From Candidatus Zixiibacteriota bacterium (lineage in GTDB: Bacteria > Zixibacteria > MSB-5A5 > GN15 > JAAZOE01), in contig DAOUTW010000012.1 in assembly GCA_030668485.1 (NCBI GenBank), positions 1 through 64,000 on the forward strand: a DNA stretch of 64,000 nucleotides, in the 5' to 3' direction. Below, piece after piece: positions 1 to 7,935 of the stretch (within the stretch, counting starts at the first letter, position 1; each line of letters starts with the position of its first letter). Position numbers and translations under genes: made by a program. Under the pieces are notes generated by a model. That model ran no database searches. It saw only the letters and a list, made by a program, of their open reading frames with translations, and had not been told where the DNA came from.

Positions 1-81
1 ATAATGATCTTTGGGAATGAATTCTTCCAGAGAGGGAAGAAGCATCATACCCGAGTCCAGTCCTTCTCGTTTTGTCTGCAT
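1..81 (-). CDS. Transposase N-terminus, cut by the window edge
   Basis: Reading leftwards from an ATG at 81, 27 open codons run off the window. The translation contains MMLLPSLEEFIPKDHY, which resembles the opening of IS1182/IS5-type transposases (LLP.SLEE.VPEDH), the segment before the DUF772 domain. The sequence just upstream may include the end of the insertion sequence, but no terminal inverted repeat can be defined because the other end lies outside. Family assignment rests on this short motif alone. Confidence 0.45.
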   Translation of the reverse strand, partial: MQTKREGLDSGMMLLPSLEEFIPKDHY

Positions 82-242
82 GAGTTTATTGAAACACTCC
101 CAGACCCTTAAATCAAGACTTTTTCAACAAGCCCCTTGCTGAGGGAGAGAAACACCAAGCTCAGAAGCGCGGAAACTCAAACCCAATGGTTCCAAAATCG
201 TTCAATACGGGGTATTTATTTTGTTTGGGCCGATGAAGAAAC

Positions 243-890
243 CTATTCTGCCAGCCACGATTCTAGAATGTCTGTTACTTCAAATAGATCATCGGTAATA
301 ATATACTCAGATGCCTTTCCTGTCAAAGCATCGGAATAATTGATGGCAATTGACCTTCCGCACTTTCCAAAGATGGCGATGTCTGATTCACTATCGCCAA
401 CCGCCACACAATGTTCCAAACTGATGCCGGATTTTATACAATAATCTGTCAGGCAATTTAACTTGCCGTCGTCACCAAGGTGAGTTATAATCTTTCCGGT
501 AAATTTGTGATTTTTCACCTCATATTCACTGCCGTAGACATTGTCGAAGCCAAATTTCTTTCCGAGGATGTCGGCAACCTGAGTCGGTCCGGCGGTTATC
601 AGCACAGATCCTATTTGTCTTTGCTTTAAGAACGATAACACCTTGTCTATATTCTGAATAAGCTGTATAATCTTCGCGAAATTGTCTTTGATCGCCTCAA
701 GTTCAAGGCCTTTGATAAGTTTTGCCTTAAGATAGTCCGCCTCGATCCACGAAATGCTCCCGTCGTTCTCACGGCCTTGTATTCCTTCAAGCTCTTTCAA
801 TTTGTTATTAAGCATACAAAGATATCTTACGGAATCGGTGTTCCTGATTAAAGTACCATCCATATCGAAACTAACGGCCTTAATCTTCAT
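243..890 (-). CDS. HAD-superfamily phosphatase (phosphoserine-phosphatase-like)
   Basis: The 215-residue protein has the HAD motifs in order: motif I FDMDGTL near residues 8-14 (nucleophile Asp and general-acid Asp), motif II LITAGPT near residue 98, and motif IV VAVGDSESDIAIF near residue 163. The segment between motifs I and II is helical and of type-I cap size, as in HAD-IB enzymes such as phosphoserine phosphatase. The substrate cannot be read from the sequence. It is a single gene on the minus strand, flanked by an insertion-sequence edge and a repeat-rich intergenic stretch, so it is probably transcribed alone. Confidence 0.85.
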   Translation of the reverse strand: MKIKAVSFDMDGTLIRNTDSVRYLCMLNNKLKELEGIQGRENDGSISWIEADYLKAKLIKGLELEAIKDNFAKIIQLIQNIDKVLSFLKQRQIGSVLITAGPTQVADILGKKFGFDNVYGSEYEVKNHKFTGKIITHLGDDGKLNCLTDYCIKSGISLEHCVAVGDSESDIAIFGKCGRSIAINYSDALTGKASEYIITDDLFEVTDILESWLAE

Positions 891-1086
891 TGGCGGAAAT
901 CCTTTATAATAACAATTAGCTATTCGGAAAAATATTACACATTAATTCTTGAATGTAGTGTAGTTTGCCGCATAGCTATTGGCAAGAGGAATCAATGAAA
1001 AACAATATTGCCAAAGATAGTCATTTCTGCACTTGTGGATATGCTCAGCGCACAAAGCTTCAGATCATTCTCGAGAAAACCTAAAT

Positions 1087-1185
1087 CCGGCCCCTGCCGG
1101 CGCGACAGCCTAAAACAGGCCATTGCCTGCGCGACAGCCTAAATCCGGCCCCTGCCGGGAGTGTGGCCCGGAGCTCTGCTCCGGG
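1087..1185. repeat. Hairpin repeat array 1 (29-bp period)
   Basis: Three units start at 1087, 1116 and 1145, exactly 29 bp apart. Each is a 5-bp stem with a 4-base loop: CCGGC-CCCT-GCCGG, CAGGC-CATT-GCCTG, CCGGC-CCCT-GCCGG. The linker is GCGCGACAGCCTAAA or close to it. Stem bases change in pairs between units, so the fold rather than the sequence is kept. The array ends in a stronger hairpin at 1167-1185 (CCCGGAGC-TCT-GCTCCGGG) followed by TTTCT. The function is unknown. Confidence 0.75.
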
Positions 1186-1280
1186 TTTCTAAGGATATAA
1201 ATCGATTGTATCTTCATCTGTCAGGTCACCGCGACATTTGATCGCGGTTAGCAATCTCAATCTTAGATCATCCTGCGCGA

Positions 1281-1362
1281 CAGCCTAAAACAGGCCCTTG
1301 CCTGCGAGAAAACCTAAATCCGGCCCCTGCCTGCGCGACAGCTTAAAAACGCCTTCTGGCGC
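1281..1362. repeat. Hairpin repeat array 2 (29-bp period)
   Basis: A second run of the same units starts at 1291 (CAGGC-CCTT-GCCTG), 1320 (CCGGC-CCCT-GCCTG, one mismatch) and 1349 (CGCC-TTCT-GGCG core), again exactly 29 bp apart and joined by CGACAGC[CT]TAAA linkers. Related single units lie at 1539-1552 (GTGGC-CCCT-GCCAC) and 55607-55624. Confidence 0.7.
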
Positions 1363-1447
1363 CCCGGCCTGCAAAATCGACATAACTTCTGCGTTGATCC
1401 CGGCCACATCTCTATTATTGAACCTGATCATTTAAGGAGTCTTACCT

Positions 1448-1579
1448 ATGCGCTCAACAGAAATGAAATATACGGCCACAGAAATAGTATCATCTTCGCA
1501 TCAGCAGATTGGTAACCCGTCTGCGCGACAGCCAAAAAGTGGCCCCTGCCACCGGCCCCTGCCGCTGGTCCTGAGCTAA
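1448..1579 (+). CDS. Small ORF (43 codons) in dispersed element copy 1
   Basis: An ATG at 1448 follows a strong Shine-Dalgarno AAGGAG (1434-1439) at 8-nt spacing and opens 43 codons beginning MRSTEMKYTATE. The other copy of the element has an equally placed AAGGAGT and an ORF beginning MHVNEMK, so the start and the EMK residues are shared. The 3' part reads through a hairpin repeat unit and is unlikely to be a conserved protein. It may be a degenerate gene start. Confidence 0.3.
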   Translation: MRSTEMKYTATEIVSSSHQQIGNPSARQPKSGPCHRPLPLVLS

Positions 1580-1668
1580 TGCGATGAATGGTTTCGACAA
1601 TCCTTTGCTCCCATATATGGTCAATTACGCGACAGCAGAAGACCGGCGAGCCGGAAAAAACTTTAAAA

Positions 1669-1734
1669 ATGAGCGACCAAAGCCAAATGTCTTACAACCA
1701 CAAACACAACAACCTCTTATGGAACATGAAATGA
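1669..1734 (+). CDS. Conserved 21-codon ORF, copy 1
   Basis: This ORF begins MSDQSQM and ends LLWNMK-stop. The second copy (55853-55918) has the same length, the same start and stop, and keeps MSDQSQ..YN.K....LW..K. It starts in a 33-bp block identical between copies and is followed 4 nt after its stop by a palindrome. No Shine-Dalgarno is obvious (AACTTTAAAA precedes the ATG). It is either a real micropeptide or a sequence conserved for another reason. Confidence 0.3.
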   Translation: MSDQSQMSYNHKHNNLLWNMK

Positions 1735-1738
1735 CGCT

Positions 1739-1763
1739 GGGTGTATGTAAAATACATACACCC
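1739..1763. terminator. Perfect palindrome, possible terminator or operator
   Basis: Arms GGGTGTATGT and ACATACACCC (10 bp, perfect) flank the loop AAAAT. The same palindrome with 9-bp arms is at 55924-55946, each time directly after the 21-codon ORF. There is no T-run, so a regulatory or mobile-element role is as likely as termination. Confidence 0.5.
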
Positions 1764-1987
1764 GGCACACCATATATGGTGGCTAACTATCTGCCATAAA
1801 GCTACAAAGCCGATATCCGCCGGGGCGGATTGGGTCATGTTTAAGCTTGACGATCAGTCCGTTAATTCATAACTTAATTTATCAGCATCGGGCTTCACAT
1901 CTCTGGAAATATAATAGCTCTCACGACAATCGTTTTCGTGAGGGGCATCAGTTTCGATCATTAATAATCTCAACAGAGGATGATATT

Positions 1988-2839
1988 ATGGACAATACCG
2001 TGATCAGCCCCCAAAGCACAGGCCTTGAATATCTCAATGACCTCTATGTTTTCAAGGGGAGGCCGCAAAACCTCGACGAAGAGCACGAAGTGGTAAATCT
2101 CGTCAACCATGGTTATACCGTAGGCTTTTCACCACACCGGATGCAGCCTATTTGGGCCGCTTACCGTGTTGCCGGAAGCGACAGAGATGTGGATTATGAC
2201 CGGCCTCATTTGTACTACGATGACGCTCGCCTGCCCGAGGATCAAAGAATCGGTGCCAACACCTTCGGGAAGAAAGATAATATCCAGTATCATGTGGGAC
2301 ATATGGTGCCGAATCAAGCGACTAATCGACAATTCGGACGCCTGGCCCAGATGGAGACGTTTTTCATGTCCAACATGAGTCCTCAGCGCGGATACCTTAA
2401 TACCGGGATTTGGAAAAGATTGGAAGACTCGATTCGTAATATAGAAGATACCGGCAGTCGCGACCATGTCTGGGCGATAGTTGGTCCTATTTTCGCAGAA
2501 GACCCTGATGATATCGAATATATAGATCGTCCCAATGGAACCCGTGTTCCGATACCTGAAAGCTATTTCTGTATTACCGTCGATCCATACAGATATCCCT
2601 ATGACAGACTTAGTAATGTTGAAATTCTTTGTCTTATCATCCCTCAGGATGCCGGTAGTGGTGACTCTTTCGAGGATTACACGGTAAGCCTGGAGGAGAT
2701 TGAGCAAAAAACAAAACTGAAGTTTTTCCCGCAATGGGTTGATGCAGGAGTGCTCCCGACAGGGGATGCGGCGCAGCCCGGAGCCGACGTTTTTGCGGAC
2801 ACACTCACGCACCACCGTCTGGCAAATAAGATTATGTAG
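1988..2839 (+). CDS. DNA/RNA non-specific endonuclease (NUC1/EndoG-like)
   Basis: ATG at 1988 is chosen because AGAGGA (1974-1979) precedes it; the frame is open upstream but only with a TTG. The 283-residue protein carries the beta-beta-alpha-metal nuclease core: YHVGHMVPN near residues 101-109 (a variant of DRGH, catalytic His105), SNMSPQ at 128-133 with the metal-binding Asn129, and LNTGIWKRLE after it. The family cleaves DNA and RNA with a bound metal ion. No signal peptide is visible, so export is not indicated. It sits between a repeat-rich stretch and a phospholipase-D-like gene on the same strand. Confidence 0.85.
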   Translation: MDNTVISPQSTGLEYLNDLYVFKGRPQNLDEEHEVVNLVNHGYTVGFSPHRMQPIWAAYRVAGSDRDVDYDRPHLYYDDARLPEDQRIGANTFGKKDNIQYHVGHMVPNQATNRQFGRLAQMETFFMSNMSPQRGYLNTGIWKRLEDSIRNIEDTGSRDHVWAIVGPIFAEDPDDIEYIDRPNGTRVPIPESYFCITVDPYRYPYDRLSNVEILCLIIPQDAGSGDSFEDYTVSLEEIEQKTKLKFFPQWVDAGVLPTGDAAQPGADVFADTLTHHRLANKIM

Positions 2840-3005
2840 CATTTTGTCGAGGTTGCTGAATCACCATCGTAGTCGTCCAAGCGGGTAATGAACAGTTAAA
2901 TCAGAATAGTCTTTTATGACATAGCTGAAACGAGAACTTCTCCGGGAATACGATAATCCACATATCAGTGGAAACAGTTAATCTATTTCAGTCAGGAGGC
3001 TGGTT

Positions 3006-4049
3006 ATGCCACTCAAAATCGGAAATGTGGAATTGTACATGGGGCCCGATAATCTCGGTGGCGATGATCTCGAAACCCCGATTATCGATTTTATCAACGG
3101 TGCGAAAAAATACCTCGACATCGCCGTTCAGGAAATCGACAACAAAAAACTGGGTGAAGCGATAGTCAGGGCTCGCCAGAGAAACGTGCTGGTAAAACTG
3201 GTGCTCGAAGCCGATTACCTGCGAGCCAAAACCAGACAGGCCGCTCCCTGGGTTCCGGGCGGGTCGCATGAAGTCAACCGAGAAATTCAAAACGCGATCC
3301 TGCGTACCAAAGCACACGTTCATTCCGATTTCAATCCGCAGATCTTTCATCAGAAATTCGTCGTCCGCGATCGCGAGGAGGTTCTGACCGGGTCGACCAA
3401 TTTTACCGATACCGGGACGCATAAAAACCTCAATAATGTTATAATCGTCCGCGACAAGGATATCGCCATGCAATACTGGCGGGAGTTCAAGGAGATATCC
3501 AAAGGACGGTTCGGAAAAGACAGCGAGATGCATCCGGACGTCCCGAAAATTCATACAGTCTCCAACCTTTATGTCAAGGTCCTGTTCGCTCCCGATCATA
3601 ACCCTGAAATGGAAATAATGAAGCAGATGGCCAAGGGGAAGAAACGGATCGACTTTGCTATCTTCACTTTTTCCAAGTCATCGGGTATCGACGATCAAAT
3701 GGCGGCCATGATGAGGGCGGGAGTCAAGGTTCGCGGAATTCTGGAAGTGAGACAGGGGCGTCAAAAATGGGCGCCATTCAAAGATTTGAAAAAGGAGGGC
3801 GCGGAATTATATCTGACTGGCAGCCATCCCGGCCTGGGCAAACTACACCACAAACTGATGATTATCGACAAGCAGGTGGTCATCCTGGGAAGCATGAATT
3901 TTACCGGTCCGGCGACAAAATTGAATGATGAGAACATATTGGTAATCGGTCAAATGGGCGCCACCGGTGCACAAAAGACGGCACAGGAAAAATTTGCCCA
4001 ATATGCATATGATGAGGTCGATCGGATAATCAAGAAATTCAAAGCCTGA
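3006..4049 (+). CDS. Phospholipase-D-like protein with two HKD motifs
   Basis: The start at 3006 follows CAGGAGG at 2994-3000. The 347-residue protein has two HxK(x)4D motifs, HQKFVVRD (His115, Lys117, Asp122) and HKLMIID (His281, Lys283, Asp288), each followed by the usual GS.NFT. Both halves of a PLD active site are therefore present in one chain. No signal peptide or membrane segment is visible, unlike cardiolipin synthases, so a cytoplasmic nuclease or phosphodiesterase (Nuc/BfiI type) is more likely than a lipid enzyme. It lies 167 bp after a NUC1 nuclease gene. Confidence 0.85.
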   Translation: MPLKIGNVELYMGPDNLGGDDLETPIIDFINGAKKYLDIAVQEIDNKKLGEAIVRARQRNVLVKLVLEADYLRAKTRQAAPWVPGGSHEVNREIQNAILRTKAHVHSDFNPQIFHQKFVVRDREEVLTGSTNFTDTGTHKNLNNVIIVRDKDIAMQYWREFKEISKGRFGKDSEMHPDVPKIHTVSNLYVKVLFAPDHNPEMEIMKQMAKGKKRIDFAIFTFSKSSGIDDQMAAMMRAGVKVRGILEVRQGRQKWAPFKDLKKEGAELYLTGSHPGLGKLHHKLMIIDKQVVILGSMNFTGPATKLNDENILVIGQMGATGAQKTAQEKFAQYAYDEVDRIIKKFKA

Positions 4050-4123
4050 CCGGGGTCCACGCTTAAATGACAATTTGATTTGGAAAGACAATCTGTTATC
4101 TTCTCCCAAAAGGAGAGATAACC

Positions 4124-5242
4124 GTGGATACGGATAGAAATATATTTATCGCCGATATGCATTGCGATACGGTCATGCAAATGCGCCGCGGCTATGATAT
4201 TTCACAACGGCATGATACCTATCATATAGATATTCCCCGGCTGAAACAGGGGGGCGTCGGTTTGCAGGTTTTCGCCTGTTCTCTCAACCCTTTCGTAAAA
4301 GATGATCGTCCGGTGGATACCATTGATGCGCAACTGGATGTACTTCACTCTGAAATAGAAAAGAATGCTGACTCCCTGGATATTTGTCATAATTCGGCTG
4401 AGGTACGAAAAACTATTGATGAAGGTAGAATAGCGGTCGTAGCAGCGCTGGAAGGGGGCGAACCGCTGGAGAACGATCCGGCAAGAGTTAGATATTTCTA
4501 TGATCGCGGCATCCGGTTGATCACCATCGCTCATCAAAGACCCCCGGGATGGTGCACCACCTGGAATGAGCCGGGTGAAGAAACGGACGGTCTCACAGAT
4601 CTCGGATATCAGATGATAGAGGAGATGAACCATCGTGGAATAATCGTCGATTTGTCTCACAGTTCTCGAAACACCTTCCGGAAAGTAATCGAGGCATCAC
4701 GGGCGCCGGTGGTTGCCTCACATTCCTGCGCCGACAGCCTCAGTCCCACGGAGAGAAATCTCACCGACGAACAGATCAAAGCTATCGCTGAAACCGGAGG
4801 CGTGATCGGCGTTAGTTTTATCAATTTTCTGCTTACTCCTGATTTTAATCAACCGGATCGAAAATTCTGGGAAAATCATGCTGTCGAAGGTGAAGAATTG
4901 AAATCACTGTTCGTATCCGCCATTCCTGAAGAAGAGAAGGAGAAGAAGTGGGCGGAGCATGATGATCTGTTTTTGCAGCAGGCAAAAATCCTGGCCGATG
5001 TTATGCCATCAGTCAAAACGGTCGTCGAACATATCGACTATATCTCGAATCTGGCGGGTTACGAACATATCGCCATCGGTTCCGATTTCGACGGTGCTTT
5101 CCCGATGCCGCATGGTCTCGAGGACTGCTCCCGAATGCCGAATCTTATTGAACAATTATCAAGGCGCGACTATTCCGACGGAGATATTGAAAAAATTATG
5201 GGTAGTAACTTCTTGCGGGTCATGACCGAGATCTGCGGATAA
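4124..5242 (+). CDS. Membrane dipeptidase-type peptidase (M19)
   Basis: GTG start at 4124 behind AAAAGGAG. The 372-residue protein matches the renal-dipeptidase family (M19), TIM-barrel zinc enzymes that hydrolyse dipeptides including D-amino-acid ones. Visible zinc-ligand regions are HCD (His13, Asp15), ALEGGEPLE with Glu110, DLSHSS with His179, VASHSCADSL with His200, and GSDFDGAF near the C-terminus. No signal peptide is seen. It stands alone, 74 bp after the PLD-like gene and without an obvious operon partner. Confidence 0.92.
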   Translation: MDTDRNIFIADMHCDTVMQMRRGYDISQRHDTYHIDIPRLKQGGVGLQVFACSLNPFVKDDRPVDTIDAQLDVLHSEIEKNADSLDICHNSAEVRKTIDEGRIAVVAALEGGEPLENDPARVRYFYDRGIRLITIAHQRPPGWCTTWNEPGEETDGLTDLGYQMIEEMNHRGIIVDLSHSSRNTFRKVIEASRAPVVASHSCADSLSPTERNLTDEQIKAIAETGGVIGVSFINFLLTPDFNQPDRKFWENHAVEGEELKSLFVSAIPEEEKEKKWAEHDDLFLQQAKILADVMPSVKTVVEHIDYISNLAGYEHIAIGSDFDGAFPMPHGLEDCSRMPNLIEQLSRRDYSDGDIEKIMGSNFLRVMTEICG

Positions 5243-5359
5243 TGTCTATATTAAAATTTCATAATCGGAGAAACTTTATATTGCTATATCCGTTGTCGAT
5301 AGTAGAATATGGTGTAGCTTGTTGTACCTCCCGGATATTGACATAATAGGGATGGCTCT

Positions 5360-6274
5360 ATGATAGTCCGCAAAATCGTCTTCTGGAATTGGTCTCTCAT
5401 TATAGGACTGTTACTTATAGGCTCCGCTGCCATCGCTGACCGCCCCCCCGAATGCAAATATTGCGGCAAGAAAATAACAGGGCGATACATCGTCAGCGAG
5501 GGGTATAACTACCATGTAAAATGCTACGAAAACCATATAGCTCTACGCTGCGCCCTTTGCGGAGGGATCATAAATGATGAGTATTTTGAAGATTTCTGGG
5601 GCAATACGGTCCACTCCAAACACAAGGGCGAAGTTCCTCAGTGCGAATATTGCCGGAGGTTCATCTCGGATGAAATATCCAAAGGGGGAGTAGAATACGA
5701 TGATGGGCGAAAAGTCTGCGGTATTTGCCGTGAGCATGCAGTCGACGATGTCGCCTATGCGGAGGCGGTCAAAACCAAGCTCACGAAGACACTGAAAGGT
5801 CAGGGGATTGATATCGTCGGGGTAGAGGTTCCTCTTTATCTCGTCAATAAGAGTACGATGACCGAGCTATCGGCCGGATCTCATGCCGATCCGCTCGGGT
5901 TCACTCACTATGAACAGACCAGCTATGCCGGCGGAATTATTGCCGAGAGATCGTTCAAGATTTACATGCTCAACGGCCTGCCCCGCTTTGAATTCATAAG
6001 CGCTCTGGCACATGAACTTATGCATGTTTGGATGTTCACCAACGCGCCCACCGATATCGACCCGGTCCTGCGCGAGGGAAGCTGCAATTATGCCGCCTTT
6101 TTAATTATCAGGAATTATCCCGATAAGGAGGCTAGGTTTGTGGTCGATAACATGACGTCCGACCCCAATCCGGTCTATGGTGAAGGGTTCCGGCGAGTTA
6201 AAAAGTACGTTGATCGCCATGGCGTCTCCAAATGGCTGGAATACCTGAAAAGCAATAAATATCCCCCGTGGTAG
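5360..6274 (+). CDS. Exported LIM-domain/DA1-like zinc metallopeptidase
   Basis: The 304-residue protein has a signal peptide (about 1-26), then LIM-like zinc modules: C32/C35 with H52/C55, C64/C67 with H85/H88, then C95/C98 and C120/C123. The C-terminal half contains SALAHELMHVWMF with HELMH at 218-222 and a downstream LREGSCNY with Glu239. This arrangement (LIM, then HE.MH.W, then EEG.C) is the hallmark of the DA1-like peptidase domain best known from plant DA1 ubiquitin-activated peptidases. In a bacterium without ubiquitin the target must differ; export suggests an envelope substrate. The ribosome-binding site is weak. Confidence 0.8.
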   Translation: MIVRKIVFWNWSLIIGLLLIGSAAIADRPPECKYCGKKITGRYIVSEGYNYHVKCYENHIALRCALCGGIINDEYFEDFWGNTVHSKHKGEVPQCEYCRRFISDEISKGGVEYDDGRKVCGICREHAVDDVAYAEAVKTKLTKTLKGQGIDIVGVEVPLYLVNKSTMTELSAGSHADPLGFTHYEQTSYAGGIIAERSFKIYMLNGLPRFEFISALAHELMHVWMFTNAPTDIDPVLREGSCNYAAFLIIRNYPDKEARFVVDNMTSDPNPVYGEGFRRVKKYVDRHGVSKWLEYLKSNKYPPW

Positions 6275-6426
6275 CCATGCGATTATTTTCGCCAGTCCAG
6301 CCGGGGGAATGGCGTCTTGAATTCCTTTTCCATTGTTTCCTGTTGCACCTTCGTAGAAGATATATATATTAACCAGCATAAAAACGACCCGAGTATGGTA
6401 AATTTGCATCAGGGGCAACCTTCCAT

Positions 6427-6440
6427 TTGACCTAAGTCAA
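6427..6440. promoter_or_regulatory. CRP/FNR-family binding site (FNR/DNR-like)
   Basis: TTGAC-CTAA-GTCAA is a perfect 5+4+5 inverted repeat that fits the FNR/DNR/NnrR half-site pattern TTGNY-N4-RNCAA. It lies 73 bp upstream of the octaheme cytochrome start, a suitable place for activation by an oxygen- or nitrogen-oxide-sensing regulator. Confidence 0.55.
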
Positions 6441-6513
6441 TTTTCGGTGTCGGATGATATATCATATTGTATGCAGGAGAAAATTTAATAGTCTATTTAT
6501 CTGGAGGGGCAAC

Positions 6514-7743
6514 ATGTTTAAATTGTACGCTGTAATATTCACGGTCCTGATACTGTCGATTCCGGTGGCGGCTCAGGACTGTGTGGAGTGCCACAAGGAG
6601 GTCACACCCGGTATTGTCGGCGATTGGCAATTAAGTAAACATTTCGAAAACGATATCACCTGTTCCGAATGTCATGGTGATGGTCACACCTCGGCAGACG
6701 ACGTCTCCAAAGTCACGCTGCCGACTCCCAAGGTCTGCGCTCAATGTCATGACACCCAGGTAGAGCAATATACCAGGGGTAAACACGCCGCCGGATGGGC
6801 CTCTTATAAAGCGATGCCGACGACTCATCAACTGCCGCTGGCTTTGCGGGAAGGGATGAAAGGATGCGGTGGCTGCCACAAAATCGGCCTGAAATCGGAT
6901 GAAGATATTAAGCAATTGAAAGAATCAGGCTCCGGCTTTGGCGTAGCCGCCTGTGACGCCTGTCATACCCGGCACCTGTTCTCAGTTAAGGAAGCTCGCG
7001 AACCTCAGGCCTGCCAGACCTGCCATATGGGCTTCGATCATCCCCAGTGGGAAATGTACTCATCGTCCAAGCACGGCGTTCGCCACCGGCTGAAACAAAT
7101 AGGGGCGTTGCCTGAATCGAGCGCCGCTCCCACCTGTCAAACCTGTCATATGCAGGACGGCAACCATGAAGTCCGTACCGCCTGGGGATTCCTGGCCGTC
7201 AGGCTGCCATTGCCAGAAGATCCGCAATGGAAAGCCGATCAGGTAACTATTTTGCAGGCGCTCGGTGTTTTAGACCCGGAAGGGAATCCGACCGCCCGAC
7301 TGGATGTTGTCAAAGCTGCCGATGTCGCTCGTCTCGACCAGGAATCGTTTGATCGTGAGCGCAACAAAATGCTTGCCACCTGCAGCGAGTGTCATTCGGA
7401 AAACTTCGCCAGAGAAGAAATGGCCAAAGGCGATAATATGATTCGCGATGCCGACCATCTGCTGGCCCAAGCGATCAGGGAAATTGCCGCTTTGTACAAG
7501 GAAGGCGTTCTACCCAAACCGGAATCGTATGCTTATCCCTTCCCGGATCTGTTGACCTTCCACGACGCGCCGACAACGATTGAGCAGCGCCTGTTCGAAA
7601 TGCACCTCAAACATCGGATGCGCGCCTTTCAGGGGACTTTCCATGGCAACCCCGATTATGCTCTTTGGTATGGTTGGAGTGAGATGGTCCGTGATCTGTC
7701 TGAAATAAAGACGATGGCCAAAGAATTGCGCCACAAAAATTAA
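6514..7743 (+). CDS. Octaheme cytochrome c, hydroxylamine oxidoreductase (HAO)-like
   Basis: ATG at 6514 follows GGAGGGG and begins a signal peptide (MFKLYAVIFTVLIL..AQ); a longer reading from 6454 lacks these features. The mature 409-residue protein has eight CxxCH haem motifs (CVECH, CSECH, CAQCH, CGGCH, CDACH, CQTCH, CQTCH, CSECH). HAO-family landmarks include CQTCHMGFDHPQWE..SSKHG and the C-terminal HGNPDYALWYGW. The family includes hydroxylamine or hydrazine oxidases and nitrite-reducing members. Which one this is depends on the P460 tyrosine cross-link, which I cannot place with certainty. Periplasmic. A CRP/FNR-type box upstream suggests control by redox state or nitrogen oxides. Confidence 0.85.
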   Translation: MFKLYAVIFTVLILSIPVAAQDCVECHKEVTPGIVGDWQLSKHFENDITCSECHGDGHTSADDVSKVTLPTPKVCAQCHDTQVEQYTRGKHAAGWASYKAMPTTHQLPLALREGMKGCGGCHKIGLKSDEDIKQLKESGSGFGVAACDACHTRHLFSVKEAREPQACQTCHMGFDHPQWEMYSSSKHGVRHRLKQIGALPESSAAPTCQTCHMQDGNHEVRTAWGFLAVRLPLPEDPQWKADQVTILQALGVLDPEGNPTARLDVVKAADVARLDQESFDRERNKMLATCSECHSENFAREEMAKGDNMIRDADHLLAQAIREIAALYKEGVLPKPESYAYPFPDLLTFHDAPTTIEQRLFEMHLKHRMRAFQGTFHGNPDYALWYGWSEMVRDLSEIKTMAKELRHKN

Positions 7744-7758
7744 TAATTTTGTCATACG

Positions 7759-7793
7759 GAGCAGGACGCAGACGCGTCCTGCTCTATTCTATT
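7759..7793 (+). terminator. Intrinsic terminator after the octaheme cytochrome
   Basis: An 11-bp perfect stem, GAGCAGGACGC (7759-7769) with GCGTCCTGCTC (7774-7784), loop AGAC, is followed by TATTCTATT. Confidence 0.7.
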
Positions 7794-7935
7794 AACCGAA
7801 CTAATCGCTTTTGTAGTCAAGGCTGTCGTTTCCTGTCCCGGCCGCCGGTGAGTCCAATCCTCAAAAAAACATATTGTAACCTTTCCGAAAATCATATACC
7901 ATATGCTCAGAGCATTAAACAATGGAGAGGGTCCG

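Larger units (their letters stand above)
1368..1763 (+). repeat. Dispersed intergenic element, copy 1
   Basis: This stretch shares blocks in the same order with 55595-55946. The blocks are CCTGCAAAATC.ACATA; ATTATTGAACCTGATCATT followed by AAGGAGT; a short ORF beginning M-x-x-x-E-M-K; a 33-bp identical block over the start of a 21-codon ORF; and a perfect palindrome. In this copy a GTGGC-CCCT-GCCAC hairpin unit (1539-1552) sits inside the first ORF, whereas in copy 2 it precedes the element. No transposase is present, so this may be a non-autonomous mobile element or a decayed gene. Confidence 0.65.

Noticed and set aside
1087-1362. Regular 29-bp spacing suggested a CRISPR array
   Set aside because: There are no unique spacers; the varying part is the hairpin stem itself, changes are compensatory, and no cas gene is near.
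1584-1799. 71-codon plus-strand frame
   Set aside because: It runs out of frame across the conserved 21-codon ORF and the palindrome, and the matching frame is not kept in the second element copy.
2129-2842. 237-codon minus-strand frame opposite the NUC1 nuclease
   Set aside because: Shadow of the real gene, with no motif or ribosome-binding site.
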